Positions 50,146 to 59,042 of a stretch of 64,000 nucleotides of DNA are shown one piece after another. The position numbers and the translations under genes are program-made. The DNA lies in contig JALONN010000007.1 of the NCBI GenBank assembly GCA_025454915.1, positions 62,001 to 126,000 on the forward strand. The letters are read 5' to 3'. The notes below the pieces were generated by a model, which saw only the letters and a list, made by a program, of their open reading frames with translations, was not told where the DNA came from and made no database searches. Each line of letters opens with the position of its first letter. Position 1 is the first letter of the stretch. This DNA is from Raineya sp. GTDB lineage: Bacteria; Bacteroidota; Bacteroidia; Cytophagales; Thermonemataceae.

Positions 50146-50715
50146 TTAGATTTTGTAGTCCATCGCTGAAAAGTGGTCTGCGAGGTGAAATGCATGTGCT
50201 TTGGTATATTCTGCTTTAGAAAGCTGTCCATAAGCGAAATGAGGAGCTAGATTTCCTTGAAATTTTTCAAAATCTGAAATTGTTTTTCGGAGTTTTGTAA
50301 AAGCCTCTTTCAAATCTCCATTTTTAATGATTTCAGGAGCTTTGGGAATAGGTTCGTTTCTGTTGTGTCGCATATAGCCTTGTCCTTCAAACTTATGAAA
50401 AACCAATTTACCTATAGTGTTTTGAAATAAAGCAGGTTTATTTTCAGGGTAGCCTAGTAGTGAAAACTCTATACTCTGTGTACAATGAATAAGATTTTGA
50501 TACAAAGACCAGTCACCTGCAATTTGAAGTTCAGCAGCTTTTTCTATTCTATCTAACTCATTTAAAGCTTCTTGTAGATTGCTGAAATTCAATATTCTTT
50601 TGGCGTGATTTCTATCAGAAAAATGATAATGAAAAAAGCCTGTTGCTCCTCCACCCACAACTGCTAAACCTGCTGTGGTGTAAAGAGCTTTTTTAATAAA
50701 ATTTCTTCTTTCCAT
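50146..50715 (-). CDS. DUF1569 protein with Tat-like signal
   Basis: The 189-residue protein begins MERRNFIKKALYTTAGLAVVGGG, matching the twin-arginine motif (RRxFxK) plus a hydrophobic stretch, so it is probably exported folded. The DUF1569 (DinB-superfamily) domain follows: LYQNLIHCTQSIEFSLLGYPENK, GQGYMRHNRNEPIPKAPE and APHFAYGQLSKAEYTKAHAFHLADHFSAM, with three conserved His residues likely to bind a metal. Its biochemical role is not known. First gene of a three-gene unit with the ArnT-like and desaturase-like genes. Confidence 0.85.
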   Translation of the reverse strand: MERRNFIKKALYTTAGLAVVGGGATGFFHYHFSDRNHAKRILNFSNLQEALNELDRIEKAAELQIAGDWSLYQNLIHCTQSIEFSLLGYPENKPALFQNTIGKLVFHKFEGQGYMRHNRNEPIPKAPEIIKNGDLKEAFTKLRKTISDFEKFQGNLAPHFAYGQLSKAEYTKAHAFHLADHFSAMDYKI

Positions 50716-50730
50716 AAAAAATAAGCATAT

Positions 50731-50770
50731 AAATAAAGCCCTTTATTAGAAATTTTAATAAAGGGCTTTT
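50731..50770 (-). terminator. Rho-independent terminator of fumC
   Basis: AAAGCCCTTTATTA (50735-50748) pairs with TAATAAAGGGCTTT (50756-50769), 14 bp, with a run of U on the minus strand. Confidence 0.85.
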
Positions 50771-50774
50771 AAAA

Positions 50775-52169
50775 TTAAAGATTTCCAACCATATTTTTAG
50801 GGATTACCCAAGCATCAAACTGTTCGTTGGTGAGTAAGCCCAGCTCAATAGCAGCTTCACGAAGGGTTTTATTTTCTTTGTGTGCTTTTTTAGCAATTTT
50901 GGCAGCATTCTCGTACCCAATATGTGGGTTAAGAGCTGTAACGAGCATCAGAGAGTTTTCTAAATGTTTCTGAATAACACTATGATTAGGCTCAATACCT
51001 TCTGCACATTTGTTATTGAATGATACACAAGCATCTCCAAGCAAACGAGCTGATGACAGAACATTATAAGCTATCAATGGTTTGAATACATTCAATTCGA
51101 AATGACCATTAGAACCACCTATCGAAACAGCTACATCATTTCCGATTACTTGACAACAAACCATTGTAAGTGCCTCTGGCTGAGTTGGATTTACTTTTCC
51201 AGGCATAATGGATGAACCCGGTTCGTTATCAGGAATAATAATTTCTCCAATACCTGAACGAGGTCCTGAAGACAGCATACGAATATCGTTTGCGATTTTC
51301 ATCAGAGCAACAGCAGAACGTTTTAAAGCTCCGGAAAGCTCTACCATTGCATCGTGTGCTGCTAAAGCTTCAAATTTGTTGGGAGCTGTCACAAACGGAT
51401 AACCTGTAAGTTCTGCTATTTTTTTAGCCACCAAGACATCATAACCTTTGGGAGCATTTAAACCAGTACCCACAGCAGTTCCACCCAAAGCCAATTCTTT
51501 TACCATTTCTAAAGAGTTCTTAACGGCTCTGATGCTGTTTTTGATTTGTTGTACATAGCCTGAAAATTCCTGCCCCAAAGTAAGAGGAGTAGCATCCATG
51601 AAGTGTGTACGACCCGTTTTTACAATATCTTTGAAAGCTTCTACTTTTTTAGAAAGCGTATTGGCTAATAGTTCCATTCCTGGGATGGTAACATCTACAA
51701 CCATTTTATAGGCTGCAATATGCATAGCAGTAGGGTAGGTGTCGTTTGATGATTGAGATTTATTTACATCATCATTAGGATGTAAAACTTTTTTCTCATC
51801 TGTTAGGTTTCCACCTGACTGAACGTGAGCATAATAAGCGACTACTTCGTTTACATTCATGTTAGATTGAGTACCTGAACCAGTTTGCCAAATAACAAGC
51901 GGAAATTGGTCATCTAACTTGCCAGCTAAAATAGCATCACAAGCACTAGCAATCATATCTGCTTTTTCTTTAGACAAAACCCCTAATTCGTGGTTTGCCA
52001 GAGCAGCAGCTTTTTTGAGGTATGCAAAAGCATAAATAACCTCTTTGGGCATAGAGCCTTCAGCACCAATTTTAAAGTTATTACGACTACGTTCTGTTTG
52101 AGCACCCCAATAAACATGAGCGGGTACTTGCACCTCGCCCATAGTATCTTTTTCTATTCTGAAATCCAT
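50775..52169 (-). CDS. fumC: Fumarate hydratase, class II
   Basis: The 464-residue enzyme interconverts fumarate and malate in the TCA cycle. The family signature [16 protein letters not shown] is intact, as are [35 protein letters not shown] and [18 protein letters not shown]. The catalytic Ser lies in the [11 protein letters not shown] loop, with the His in TGRTHF. Class II needs no iron-sulfur cluster. Its terminator separates it from the DUF1569 operon. Confidence 0.97.
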   Translation of the reverse strand: MDFRIEKDTMGEVQVPAHVYWGAQTERSRNNFKIGAEGSMPKEVIYAFAYLKKAAALANHELGVLSKEKADMIASACDAILAGKLDDQFPLVIWQTGSGTQSNMNVNEVVAYYAHVQSGGNLTDEKKVLHPNDDVNKSQSSNDTYPTAMHIAAYKMVVDVTIPGMELLANTLSKKVEAFKDIVKTGRTHFMDATPLTLGQEFSGYVQQIKNSIRAVKNSLEMVKELALGGTAVGTGLNAPKGYDVLVAKKIAELTGYPFVTAPNKFEALAAHDAMVELSGALKRSAVALMKIANDIRMLSSGPRSGIGEIIIPDNEPGSSIMPGKVNPTQPEALTMVCCQVIGNDVAVSIGGSNGHFELNVFKPLIAYNVLSSARLLGDACVSFNNKCAEGIEPNHSVIQKHLENSLMLVTALNPHIGYENAAKIAKKAHKENKTLREAAIELGLLTNEQFDAWVIPKNMVGNL

Positions 52170-52251
52170 ATATAGATTGTTTAAATGTTTTTGGTAGAAG
52201 AATAAGGCAAAATTAAGCAGTCTTTAAAATATTCAAATATTTTTTTGATAA

Positions 52252-52797
52252 TTACTCTGTATTTTTTACAAGCCAGATGCAATCTTGTTCGTACCCTTGT
52301 TCTTTAAGCTCTACTTTTACACGCTCAGAAGCCATTGTATTAACAGCTTTACCAACATATTTAGCTTCAATGGGCAGATTGCGTGTATATGTTCTGTCTA
52401 TGAGTACCAGAAAATCAACACTTTCGGGTCTGCCAAATGCAAGCATTGCATCTAAGGCTGCTCTGACAGTCCTGCCAGTGTAAAGTACATCATCAATTAA
52501 AATTACTTTTTTACCTTCTATTAAAAAGTTAATTTGAGTAGAATTGGCTGAAAGAGGTTTCTCCCTTTTTTTAAAGTCATCTCTAAAAAAGGTAATATCT
52601 AAAAGACCAAGAGGCACTTTTTTGCCCGTAATTTGTTCCAATTCTTTTTCTATTCTTTGGGCTACAAAAACACCTTTGGGTTGAATGCCTAATAACACTG
52701 TATTATTGAAATCCTCATGATTTTCAATGAGTTCGTGACACAAACGTTTGAGTATAATACTTAAAAAATCTTGGTTAATAACGGCTTTTTGTTGCAT
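52252..52797 (-). CDS. pyrR: Phosphoribosyltransferase PyrR-like (bifunctional pyr regulator/UPRTase)
   Basis: The 181-residue protein has the PRPP-binding motif VILIDDVLYTGRTVRAALDA and the PyrR-like start LCHELIENHEDFNNTVLLGIQPKGVFVAQRI. It can convert uracil to UMP, and in some bacteria binds pyr mRNA to control attenuation. No pyr attenuator or pyr biosynthesis gene is visible in the window. It starts 5 nt after the porE-like stop codon, so it is cotranscribed with that gene. Confidence 0.9.
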   Translation of the reverse strand: MQQKAVINQDFLSIILKRLCHELIENHEDFNNTVLLGIQPKGVFVAQRIEKELEQITGKKVPLGLLDITFFRDDFKKREKPLSANSTQINFLIEGKKVILIDDVLYTGRTVRAALDAMLAFGRPESVDFLVLIDRTYTRNLPIEAKYVGKAVNTMASERVKVELKEQGYEQDCIWLVKNTE

Positions 52798-52802
52798 GAA
52801 AT

Positions 52803-54755
52803 CTACAATATTTTAAACTCGATTCTTCTATTTAGTTGTTTGTTTTCTTCTGTATCGTTAGGGGCTGTAGGTTGAGAATCTCCATAGCCTTTAAAAACAA
52901 GTCTATTGGCTGGAATGCCTCCTTTAATCAGATAATCATAAACTGATTTAGCTCTTTTAAGCGATAAATCTAAATTAGCCTTCTTTTCGCCTACATTATC
53001 AGTGTGTCCAGAGATTTCGCCACGTACCTGAGGGTTATCTTGCATAAATAAAATAAGCTCATCTAATTCCGATTTTGATTTATCTCTCAAATCCCATTTT
53101 CCACTATCAAAGAAAATATTGTTTAAAACGAATACAGTACCTTTTTCGATAGGATTGAGTAAAATATCCAACTCAATGGGTTTTAGGTCATCAGCTTTTT
53201 TATTGGAATAGTCAAAACGAAGGCTTTTAAAAGCATAACCTTTCTTATGAACTTCCAAAGCATATTCAGTCTGTTCGTTCAATACTAAAAGATATGAACC
53301 TTTGTATTTATCGGAGGTTACAGAGCTTTCTTTTCTGTTATTGGCAAGGTTAATCAGGTCAATATTGGCTTCCAGTAACTGTTTAGTTTTAGCATCTAAT
53401 ACTCTGCCCTTAAGATACTGAGTCTTGATTTTAACGGTAACAGGCTCAGGCATATCAAATTCTAAGATATTTGCAGAAATATCTAAATTTCCATTTCTTT
53501 TCTCATCTGCATAATATCCTTTTTTGCCATCAGCTGTTACAAATAATGATACTTGGTCTAAATGGTTATTGATAGGATAACCTAAATTTTGAGGTGTACT
53601 CCACTGATTGCGTTCTAATTCGGCAGAAAACAAGTCTAAACCTCCTAAACCAATATGTCCATTAGACGAAAAATACAAAGTTCTTCCATTGGCATGAATA
53701 AAAGGTGAATATTCATCTTTGGGTGTATTGACAGTGGCAGGAAGAGCCTCAGCGGGAGACCATTCTCCTTGTGCATTTCGGTAGCTTACAAAAATATCTT
53801 TACCAGAACGTTTATTTTTGTCAGAAATAAAGTAGAGTGTATTTCCATCAGCGGAAAGAGAAGGTTGTGACTCCCAATAAGGAGAATTGATATTTTCTCC
53901 CATATTGATAGGTTCAGTCCATTCTTCTCCAATCAGTTTGCTGATATATAAATCGCAACTTCCAAAAGACTTTCTTCCCAAACAAGAGGTAAATACTAAT
54001 AATTTTCCATCAGCAGAAATACTACAAGTACCTTCGTTTTCCACACTATTAATTCTGTTGGAAAGCATCATAGGCTCCTGCCATTCGCCATTCATTTTTA
54101 CACTAATATAAATATCCTCACTATGAGATTTTTTTGGAAGCCCAATAGCTGTAAAAAATATCATGTTTTGGTCTGCTGTCAGGACGGGGAAATATTGTAA
54201 ACGACCATCTTTATTAATTTTATTCCCCAAAGAAACAGGTTTAAAAGGCAGAGGATTAGCCATTTTTTCTTTAGCAAAATTAACAGAAGCTATAATTCTC
54301 TGAGCCTCAGCTGTATAATTTTCTGGGACTTCTCCAAAAGAAAGAAACTTTTCTGCATATTGTTTGGCAACATCATATTTCCCTTGTTTTAAACTTTCAC
54401 CTGCTAAAGTGTAATAAGCCCCCATGACTTTTCTACTATCAGGGGAACTTTTGACGGCTTGGTCGTAATGATAGAGCATTTTATCATAATATTTTCCAAA
54501 TATCTGATAATTGGTAGCCAAAGCTAAGTGAGCTTCTGTAAACTTGGGGTCTTTTTTGATAGCTTTTTCAAAAAGTTCAATGGCTTCATCATATCTGTTT
54601 TCTTTTTTGCTGCCTTTATAACCATTTTTCAGTTCTTCTTGAGCTTGCTCATATAATTTTATAGCTGTTTTATTTTTAGTACTATAAGTTTGCTGAGCAT
54701 ATATATTGCTCAATATCAGGAAATAAAAAAAGAATATTTGAAAAATGCGAAGCAT
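52803..54755 (-). CDS. PorE-like TPR/PD40/CRD/OmpA outer-membrane-associated protein
   Basis: The 650-residue exported protein has a signal peptide (FFYFLILSNIYAQ), TPR repeats (about 30-170), a WD40-like PD40 propeller (about 180-420; repeats such as EGTCSISADGKLLVFTSCLG and QPSLSADGNTLYFISDK), a carboxypeptidase-regulatory-like beta domain (about 440-520) and an OmpA-type peptidoglycan-binding domain (about 535-650; NIFFDSGKWDLRDKSKSELDELILFMQDN and ISGHTDNVGEKKANLDLSLKRAKSVYDYLI). This order is that of PorE of the type IX secretion system. Other proteins in Bacteroidota share the layout, so the T9SS assignment is an inference. It is transcribed with pyrR. Confidence 0.85.
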   Translation of the reverse strand: MLRIFQIFFFYFLILSNIYAQQTYSTKNKTAIKLYEQAQEELKNGYKGSKKENRYDEAIELFEKAIKKDPKFTEAHLALATNYQIFGKYYDKMLYHYDQAVKSSPDSRKVMGAYYTLAGESLKQGKYDVAKQYAEKFLSFGEVPENYTAEAQRIIASVNFAKEKMANPLPFKPVSLGNKINKDGRLQYFPVLTADQNMIFFTAIGLPKKSHSEDIYISVKMNGEWQEPMMLSNRINSVENEGTCSISADGKLLVFTSCLGRKSFGSCDLYISKLIGEEWTEPINMGENINSPYWESQPSLSADGNTLYFISDKNKRSGKDIFVSYRNAQGEWSPAEALPATVNTPKDEYSPFIHANGRTLYFSSNGHIGLGGLDLFSAELERNQWSTPQNLGYPINNHLDQVSLFVTADGKKGYYADEKRNGNLDISANILEFDMPEPVTVKIKTQYLKGRVLDAKTKQLLEANIDLINLANNRKESSVTSDKYKGSYLLVLNEQTEYALEVHKKGYAFKSLRFDYSNKKADDLKPIELDILLNPIEKGTVFVLNNIFFDSGKWDLRDKSKSELDELILFMQDNPQVRGEISGHTDNVGEKKANLDLSLKRAKSVYDYLIKGGIPANRLVFKGYGDSQPTAPNDTEENKQLNRRIEFKIL

Positions 54756-54784
54756 AAGATGGTGTTTTGAGAGTATAGCTACTA

Positions 54785-55420
54785 TTATGGAATATCCATG
54801 AATTTATGTGTCTGTAAAGAAATCTGCCAGTGAGGATTTTCCTTTACATATTCAACAATCAGGGGCATGATTTCGTTTTGTTTGCTCCACTCAGTTTGAA
54901 GAAACAATTTAGCATTTTTATTCATTTTCTTTGCAAAACTTTCAGCCCACTCAAAATCTTTTTTATTGTAAAGGACAACTTTGAGTTCATGGGCTACCTC
55001 TGTAAATTCTTCAAGGGCGGGTTTAAATTTTTTAGGAGAAAAACAAATCCAGTCCCAATGTCCTGATAAAGGATAAGCACCCGAAGTTTCAATATTAGTC
55101 TTAAAACCAGCTTCTTTTAGTTTGGCTGTTAAATAATCTAAATTATAGATAAGAGGTTCTCCTCCTGTAATGACAGCAAGTCGTCCTTTGTGTTCTAAAG
55201 CACCTTCTACAATACTTTCAACTGATACAATTGGATGGTCTTCTGCATCCCAAGATTCTTTTACATCACACCATACACATCCCACATCACATCCACCCAA
55301 ACGAATAAAATATGCAGCTTTTCCCTGATGAAAACCTTCTCCTTGTATGGTATAGAAAGCTTCCATCAAAGGAAGTTGGTGGGTGAGTAATCTGATATCA
55401 TCTTTAATTAAAACTTTCAT
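54785..55420 (-). CDS. queE: 7-carboxy-7-deazaguanine synthase
   Basis: The 211-residue radical SAM enzyme makes 7-carboxy-7-deazaguanine on the queuosine pathway. The cluster motif is GGCDVGCVWCD (C-x3-C-x2-C). The first part MEAFYTIQGEGFHQGKAAYFIRLGG and the AVITGGEPLIY motif match QueE. Other queuosine genes are not next to it. A dedicated role in tRNA modification is consistent with the family and not with the tRNA array specifically. It overlaps operonically with the decarboxylase gene (7-nt gap). Confidence 0.93.
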   Translation of the reverse strand: MKVLIKDDIRLLTHQLPLMEAFYTIQGEGFHQGKAAYFIRLGGCDVGCVWCDVKESWDAEDHPIVSVESIVEGALEHKGRLAVITGGEPLIYNLDYLTAKLKEAGFKTNIETSGAYPLSGHWDWICFSPKKFKPALEEFTEVAHELKVVLYNKKDFEWAESFAKKMNKNAKLFLQTEWSKQNEIMPLIVEYVKENPHWQISLQTHKFMDIP

Positions 55421-55427
55421 AAATTAT

Positions 55428-56873
55428 TTAAGAAGATTGACTTTCGAGCATTGTATTTTGTTCTTGAGCCAATAGTTGAATGAGTTCCCAAGTATTTTCT
55501 ACATGTTTTTGTAAAACATACGTTTGTCCGATTACCATACGGAGAGTATATTTTCCATTAAGTTTTGTATGGCTCAAATAAGCTTTTCCTGAAGAGTTAA
55601 TTCTTTGAAGTAAATCAGCATTGATTTGATTCAATATTTCCTCTGAAATATTTTCATGGGGTTTATATCGAAAACAAACTAGATTTAGATGTACGGGAGC
55701 AAGTATTTCGAAATGAGGGTGTTGCTCCATTTTTCTTTTTAAATCTTGAGCCAACTGAATTTGCTCTCTCAGTTTTTTTTGAATATCTCGAAGTCCATAA
55801 CTACGCAAAACAAACCATAATTTCAAAGCTCTGAATCGTCTTCCTAAAGGAATACCCCAATCTCTGTAATTATTCACCTGACTATCAGCTTGTGTTTTAA
55901 GGTATTCTGGCAGAATTTCAAATGTACGAATTAAAACTTCTTTATTTTTTACATAATAAGCTGTACAGTCAAAATTGACCATCATCCATTTATGAGGGTT
56001 AAAAACATAGCTATCAGCTAGTTCTAAGCCTTTAATCATAAAACGATATTCGGGTAATAAAGTTGCTGTACCAGCATATGCAGCATCTACATGCAACCAA
56101 ATTTTATATTTCTGAGTAATTGTTGTAATTTTTTCAAGAGGGTCTATGGCTGTAGAACCTGTTGTTCCTATGGAGGCTATTACACATAAAGGTATTTTTC
56201 CATTTTTTAAGTCATCCTCTATGGCTTTTTCTAAAGCATCAGGAACTAATGCAAATTTCTCATCTACAGGTAAATATACTAGGTTGTCTTTCCCAAAACC
56301 TGCTATTTTTACAGCTTTTTCGATGGATGAATGGGTTTGTTGAGAGGTATAAATTCTGAAATTGGTATAACCTTCAAAGCCTTTTTGATTGATTTGAAAA
56401 TCAGAATATGCTTCTCTTGCAGAAAGTAATGCACACAAAGTGGCAGAAGAAGCAGTATCTTGAATAACTCCATGCCAATTTTCTGGTAAGCCACAAGCTG
56501 TTTTGAGCCACTCCATCATTTTTTCTTCAAGTTCAGCAGCAGCAGGAGAAGTTTCCCAAACCATACACTGAGCCCCTAAGGTTGCAGTCATCATTTCTGC
56601 TAAAACGGACTCATAGCTTGAGTTTGCAGGAAAATAAGCAAAAAAGTTAGGACTCTGCCAGTGTGTGATGCCTTTCATCAAGATTTCCTGAAAATCTTTT
56701 AAAATTTCCTGAAAATTTTCTCCATTAGCAGGCATTAAATTGGGTAATTCCTCATAAATTTCACGAGGGCGTACTTGCGATTTTACAGGATAATGTTCTA
56801 CGTTTTCCAAATAGTCTGCCATCCAGTCAGCAATTTGGTGAGCCATTTTCCTGAAATCTGTTGAATTGAGCAT
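55428..56873 (-). CDS. PLP-dependent amino acid decarboxylase (group II)
   Basis: The 481-residue enzyme belongs to the aromatic-L-amino-acid decarboxylase-type family. The PLP lysine lies in SYVFNPHKWMMVNFDC; the cofactor-stacking and phosphate-binding region includes TASSATLCALLSAREA and IGTTGSTAIDPLEKI. HVDAAYAGTATLLPEYR is the conserved Asp-Ala region. The layout suggests decarboxylation of Tyr, Phe, Trp or DOPA; substrate cannot be fixed. It lies 16 nt from the SGNH-LysM gene and 7 nt from queE, so a transcript covers several envelope and metabolic genes. Confidence 0.9.
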   Translation of the reverse strand: MLNSTDFRKMAHQIADWMADYLENVEHYPVKSQVRPREIYEELPNLMPANGENFQEILKDFQEILMKGITHWQSPNFFAYFPANSSYESVLAEMMTATLGAQCMVWETSPAAAELEEKMMEWLKTACGLPENWHGVIQDTASSATLCALLSAREAYSDFQINQKGFEGYTNFRIYTSQQTHSSIEKAVKIAGFGKDNLVYLPVDEKFALVPDALEKAIEDDLKNGKIPLCVIASIGTTGSTAIDPLEKITTITQKYKIWLHVDAAYAGTATLLPEYRFMIKGLELADSYVFNPHKWMMVNFDCTAYYVKNKEVLIRTFEILPEYLKTQADSQVNNYRDWGIPLGRRFRALKLWFVLRSYGLRDIQKKLREQIQLAQDLKRKMEQHPHFEILAPVHLNLVCFRYKPHENISEEILNQINADLLQRINSSGKAYLSHTKLNGKYTLRMVIGQTYVLQKHVENTWELIQLLAQEQNTMLESQSS

Positions 56874-56889
56874 AAAGTTATAATAGCTG

Positions 56890-58470
56890 TTAAGGTTTTA
56901 CAATCAGGACTTTACCAATATTTAAGTTGCTACTGGTCAAGCCATTCCATTTCATCAAATTTTCAACACTCACTCTATATTTAAGAGCCAAACCATAAAG
57001 AGTATCACCATAAACCACTGTATGTGTTTTGGTTTGCTTGATTACTTTTTTGGTAGGAGTAACAGGTGTATTTTTATCATTTTTTACGGCTACCACGGGT
57101 ACAGCTACTACAGAGTCTTTCTTCTTTTTGGGTGTAGGCTGAACGGCTACATAATTGTAAGCATAAACTCTTTTATTGAGTAGATGAGCTTGTCCAGCTT
57201 TTAAACTATCCGTTTGTAAAACTAATTTGTTTTGAGTTGGGTTAGAATCTATCCAGTTGATTGTTTTTTGGAGAGCTTCAAAAAGCATATCTCCTTTGAG
57301 TCTGTACCCTTTTTCATTGAGATGCACCATATCATTTTGAGCAATTTTAGCTTTTACCCAATCTCTCATTACAGTTTGTCCACCAGCAACCCAATACCAA
57401 TCATAAACAGCACAATTATTTTCAGAAGCTACACGATGAATAATTTCAGAAAATTCTAAACCTGATTTGATGTTAATTTTTCTCCAAAATAAATCTTGAG
57501 CTGTTGTAAGTAAAATACTTGCCTGTGGTGCTGCTTTACGAACTTTTTGTATTACATTTTTAATTTGATTTTCAAGATTAGATTCAATTCTATCTGTCAT
57601 TAGGTAATCATTTGTACCAAAGTCAATAATCACTAAATCTGGTTGAAAATGAGGTAATTGTTCCTCAAATAATTCTTGGCGTAATACTGAATTATATTTA
57701 GCTGCACCCACACCACCATTATGAACAATGGCTCCTTTATTAGCATTCGATTCTAAACTGATGCCATAAAACTCAAAAAAGCTTTGTTCAGGACGATTTT
57801 GAATGAAATTCAAAGTAATATTTTGTTTGACATCAGGTACCTGAACAGTTATATAAGGAGTTTTATCGAGTGTATCAGCCTTCACATCAATCGTTTGTCC
57901 ATCAATATCTAATGAAACATCAAAGGCTTTTGGGCTTCTTTTAAAGAAGATTTTTAATGTATTATATGCTGTGGTAGGAGTATTTTTTAATGTAAAACTC
58001 AGACTAGCAGGAGCTTTATCAGTTCTAACAGCCATTCCTGAAACACCCAAAGGTAGTTTCAGAGTATTCATAAAACTTTTTGAATAAATCCAGTTCCCTT
58101 TATGAGCGGGCTTAAAGTTTACATTAGAATAAGTATTGGCAGCCGAAAAGGCAAACATCAAGCCTTCACCGCCATTGCCAAGAGTTTTGTGCATACGTCT
58201 TTTTAACTGGTCTGGATAGGCTCCGTTTTGTAAATGGGAGTCTCCAAGCATTACCACTACTACTTTCTCTGAATTACTTTTTTTCCAGCTTTTATAGAAA
58301 TTCTCTAAAGATTGTTTTTGATAGAATTGGACAATATTCATTTCTGGTCGTATCCATGTATAAGCAGTGTCCAACACAACATTGTCATTAGTGGCTGTTT
58401 GGGCATTTGTAATCAAACTTGTGAGTGAAATCCAAAATCCTAGAATATAGCTTAAACGATACCTCATCAT
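56890..58470 (-). CDS. SGNH-hydrolase-like protein with C-terminal LysM
   Basis: The ATG at 58470 gives a normal signal peptide (MMRYRLSYILGFWISLTSLITNAQ). The catalytic SGNH motifs are VVVMLGDSHLQNG (block I Ser), DFGTNDYL (block III Asn) and NDMVHLNEKGYRLKG (block V Asp/His). A C-terminal LysM domain (about 480-526; HTVVYGDTLYGLALKYRVSVENLMKWNGL) binds peptidoglycan. It probably acts on acyl or acetyl groups of a cell-wall polymer in the periplasm, but the substrate is inferred. It is followed by the decarboxylase gene at 16 nt. Confidence 0.88.
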   Translation of the reverse strand: MMRYRLSYILGFWISLTSLITNAQTATNDNVVLDTAYTWIRPEMNIVQFYQKQSLENFYKSWKKSNSEKVVVVMLGDSHLQNGAYPDQLKRRMHKTLGNGGEGLMFAFSAANTYSNVNFKPAHKGNWIYSKSFMNTLKLPLGVSGMAVRTDKAPASLSFTLKNTPTTAYNTLKIFFKRSPKAFDVSLDIDGQTIDVKADTLDKTPYITVQVPDVKQNITLNFIQNRPEQSFFEFYGISLESNANKGAIVHNGGVGAAKYNSVLRQELFEEQLPHFQPDLVIIDFGTNDYLMTDRIESNLENQIKNVIQKVRKAAPQASILLTTAQDLFWRKINIKSGLEFSEIIHRVASENNCAVYDWYWVAGGQTVMRDWVKAKIAQNDMVHLNEKGYRLKGDMLFEALQKTINWIDSNPTQNKLVLQTDSLKAGQAHLLNKRVYAYNYVAVQPTPKKKKDSVVAVPVVAVKNDKNTPVTPTKKVIKQTKTHTVVYGDTLYGLALKYRVSVENLMKWNGLTSSNLNIGKVLIVKP

Positions 58471-58528
58471 GATAGTTACAGTTTTAGAAATGTTCAAAAA
58501 TAATAATTTTTATACTTTAATGCTAACT

Positions 58529-58960
58529 TTATTTGGGCAATAAATTCAGCATATTAGAGGTTGCCTTAGAAACTAAAGAACCATCTAAAAGCCTTATTTC
58601 ACCTTCCATTTGGATAATTTGTCTTCCTTTACGTACACTTTTTGCAATGGCAACAATAGTATCTCCTTCTTTGGCTTTGCCAATAAACTCCATGTTCAGA
58701 CTAATAGAAACAGCAGGATAAGGCTTATCCATAGCAGCGACAGTCATGCCAATAATCTCATCTAAAATCATGGATTGAACGCCTCCATGCAATAACCCTA
58801 ATGGATTGAGCATCTCTGGTCGAACTGTGATATGCATTTCTGCAAATCCCTCTTCAATTTTTTTAAGTATACCACCAATCCATCTGGGTACAGGAGGAGC
58901 TTGTTCAGGAAAAGGTTTATCAATAAGTGATTGCAGGGTTTGCAAAATAGCTAAACTCAT
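58529..58960 (-). CDS. PaaI-type thioesterase (hotdog fold)
   Basis: The 143-residue protein has the hotdog fold with the family motif MLNPLGLLHGGVQSMILDEIIGMTVAAM and MEFIGKAKEGDTIVAIAKSVRKGRQIIQMEGEI. Family members hydrolyse acyl-CoA thioesters. The catalytic DE of MILDEIIG is present. The SGNH-LysM gene starts 58 nt after its stop. It is probably cytoplasmic. Confidence 0.88.
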   Translation of the reverse strand: MSLAILQTLQSLIDKPFPEQAPPVPRWIGGILKKIEEGFAEMHITVRPEMLNPLGLLHGGVQSMILDEIIGMTVAAMDKPYPAVSISLNMEFIGKAKEGDTIVAIAKSVRKGRQIIQMEGEIRLLDGSLVSKATSNMLNLLPK

Positions 58961-58989
58961 AATAATAATGTTAAAAGTAGGTTGAAGAT

Positions 58990-59018
58990 GAAAAGAAAAA
59001 GCCCTCAGTAGAGGGCAA
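58990..59018 (-). terminator. Rho-independent terminator of the MltD-like gene
   Basis: GCCCTC (59001-59006) pairs with GAGGGC (59011-59016) around AGTA, with a U-rich tract on the minus-strand side. Confidence 0.8.
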
Positions 59019-59042
59019 AATATTGAAAATGAAGTATTTATA

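Noticed and set aside
54785..55420. QueE as evidence that the tRNA array makes queuosine-modified tRNAs
   Set aside because: Queuosine goes into tRNAs with GUN anticodons (Tyr, His, Asn, Asp). None of the array anticodons qualifies.
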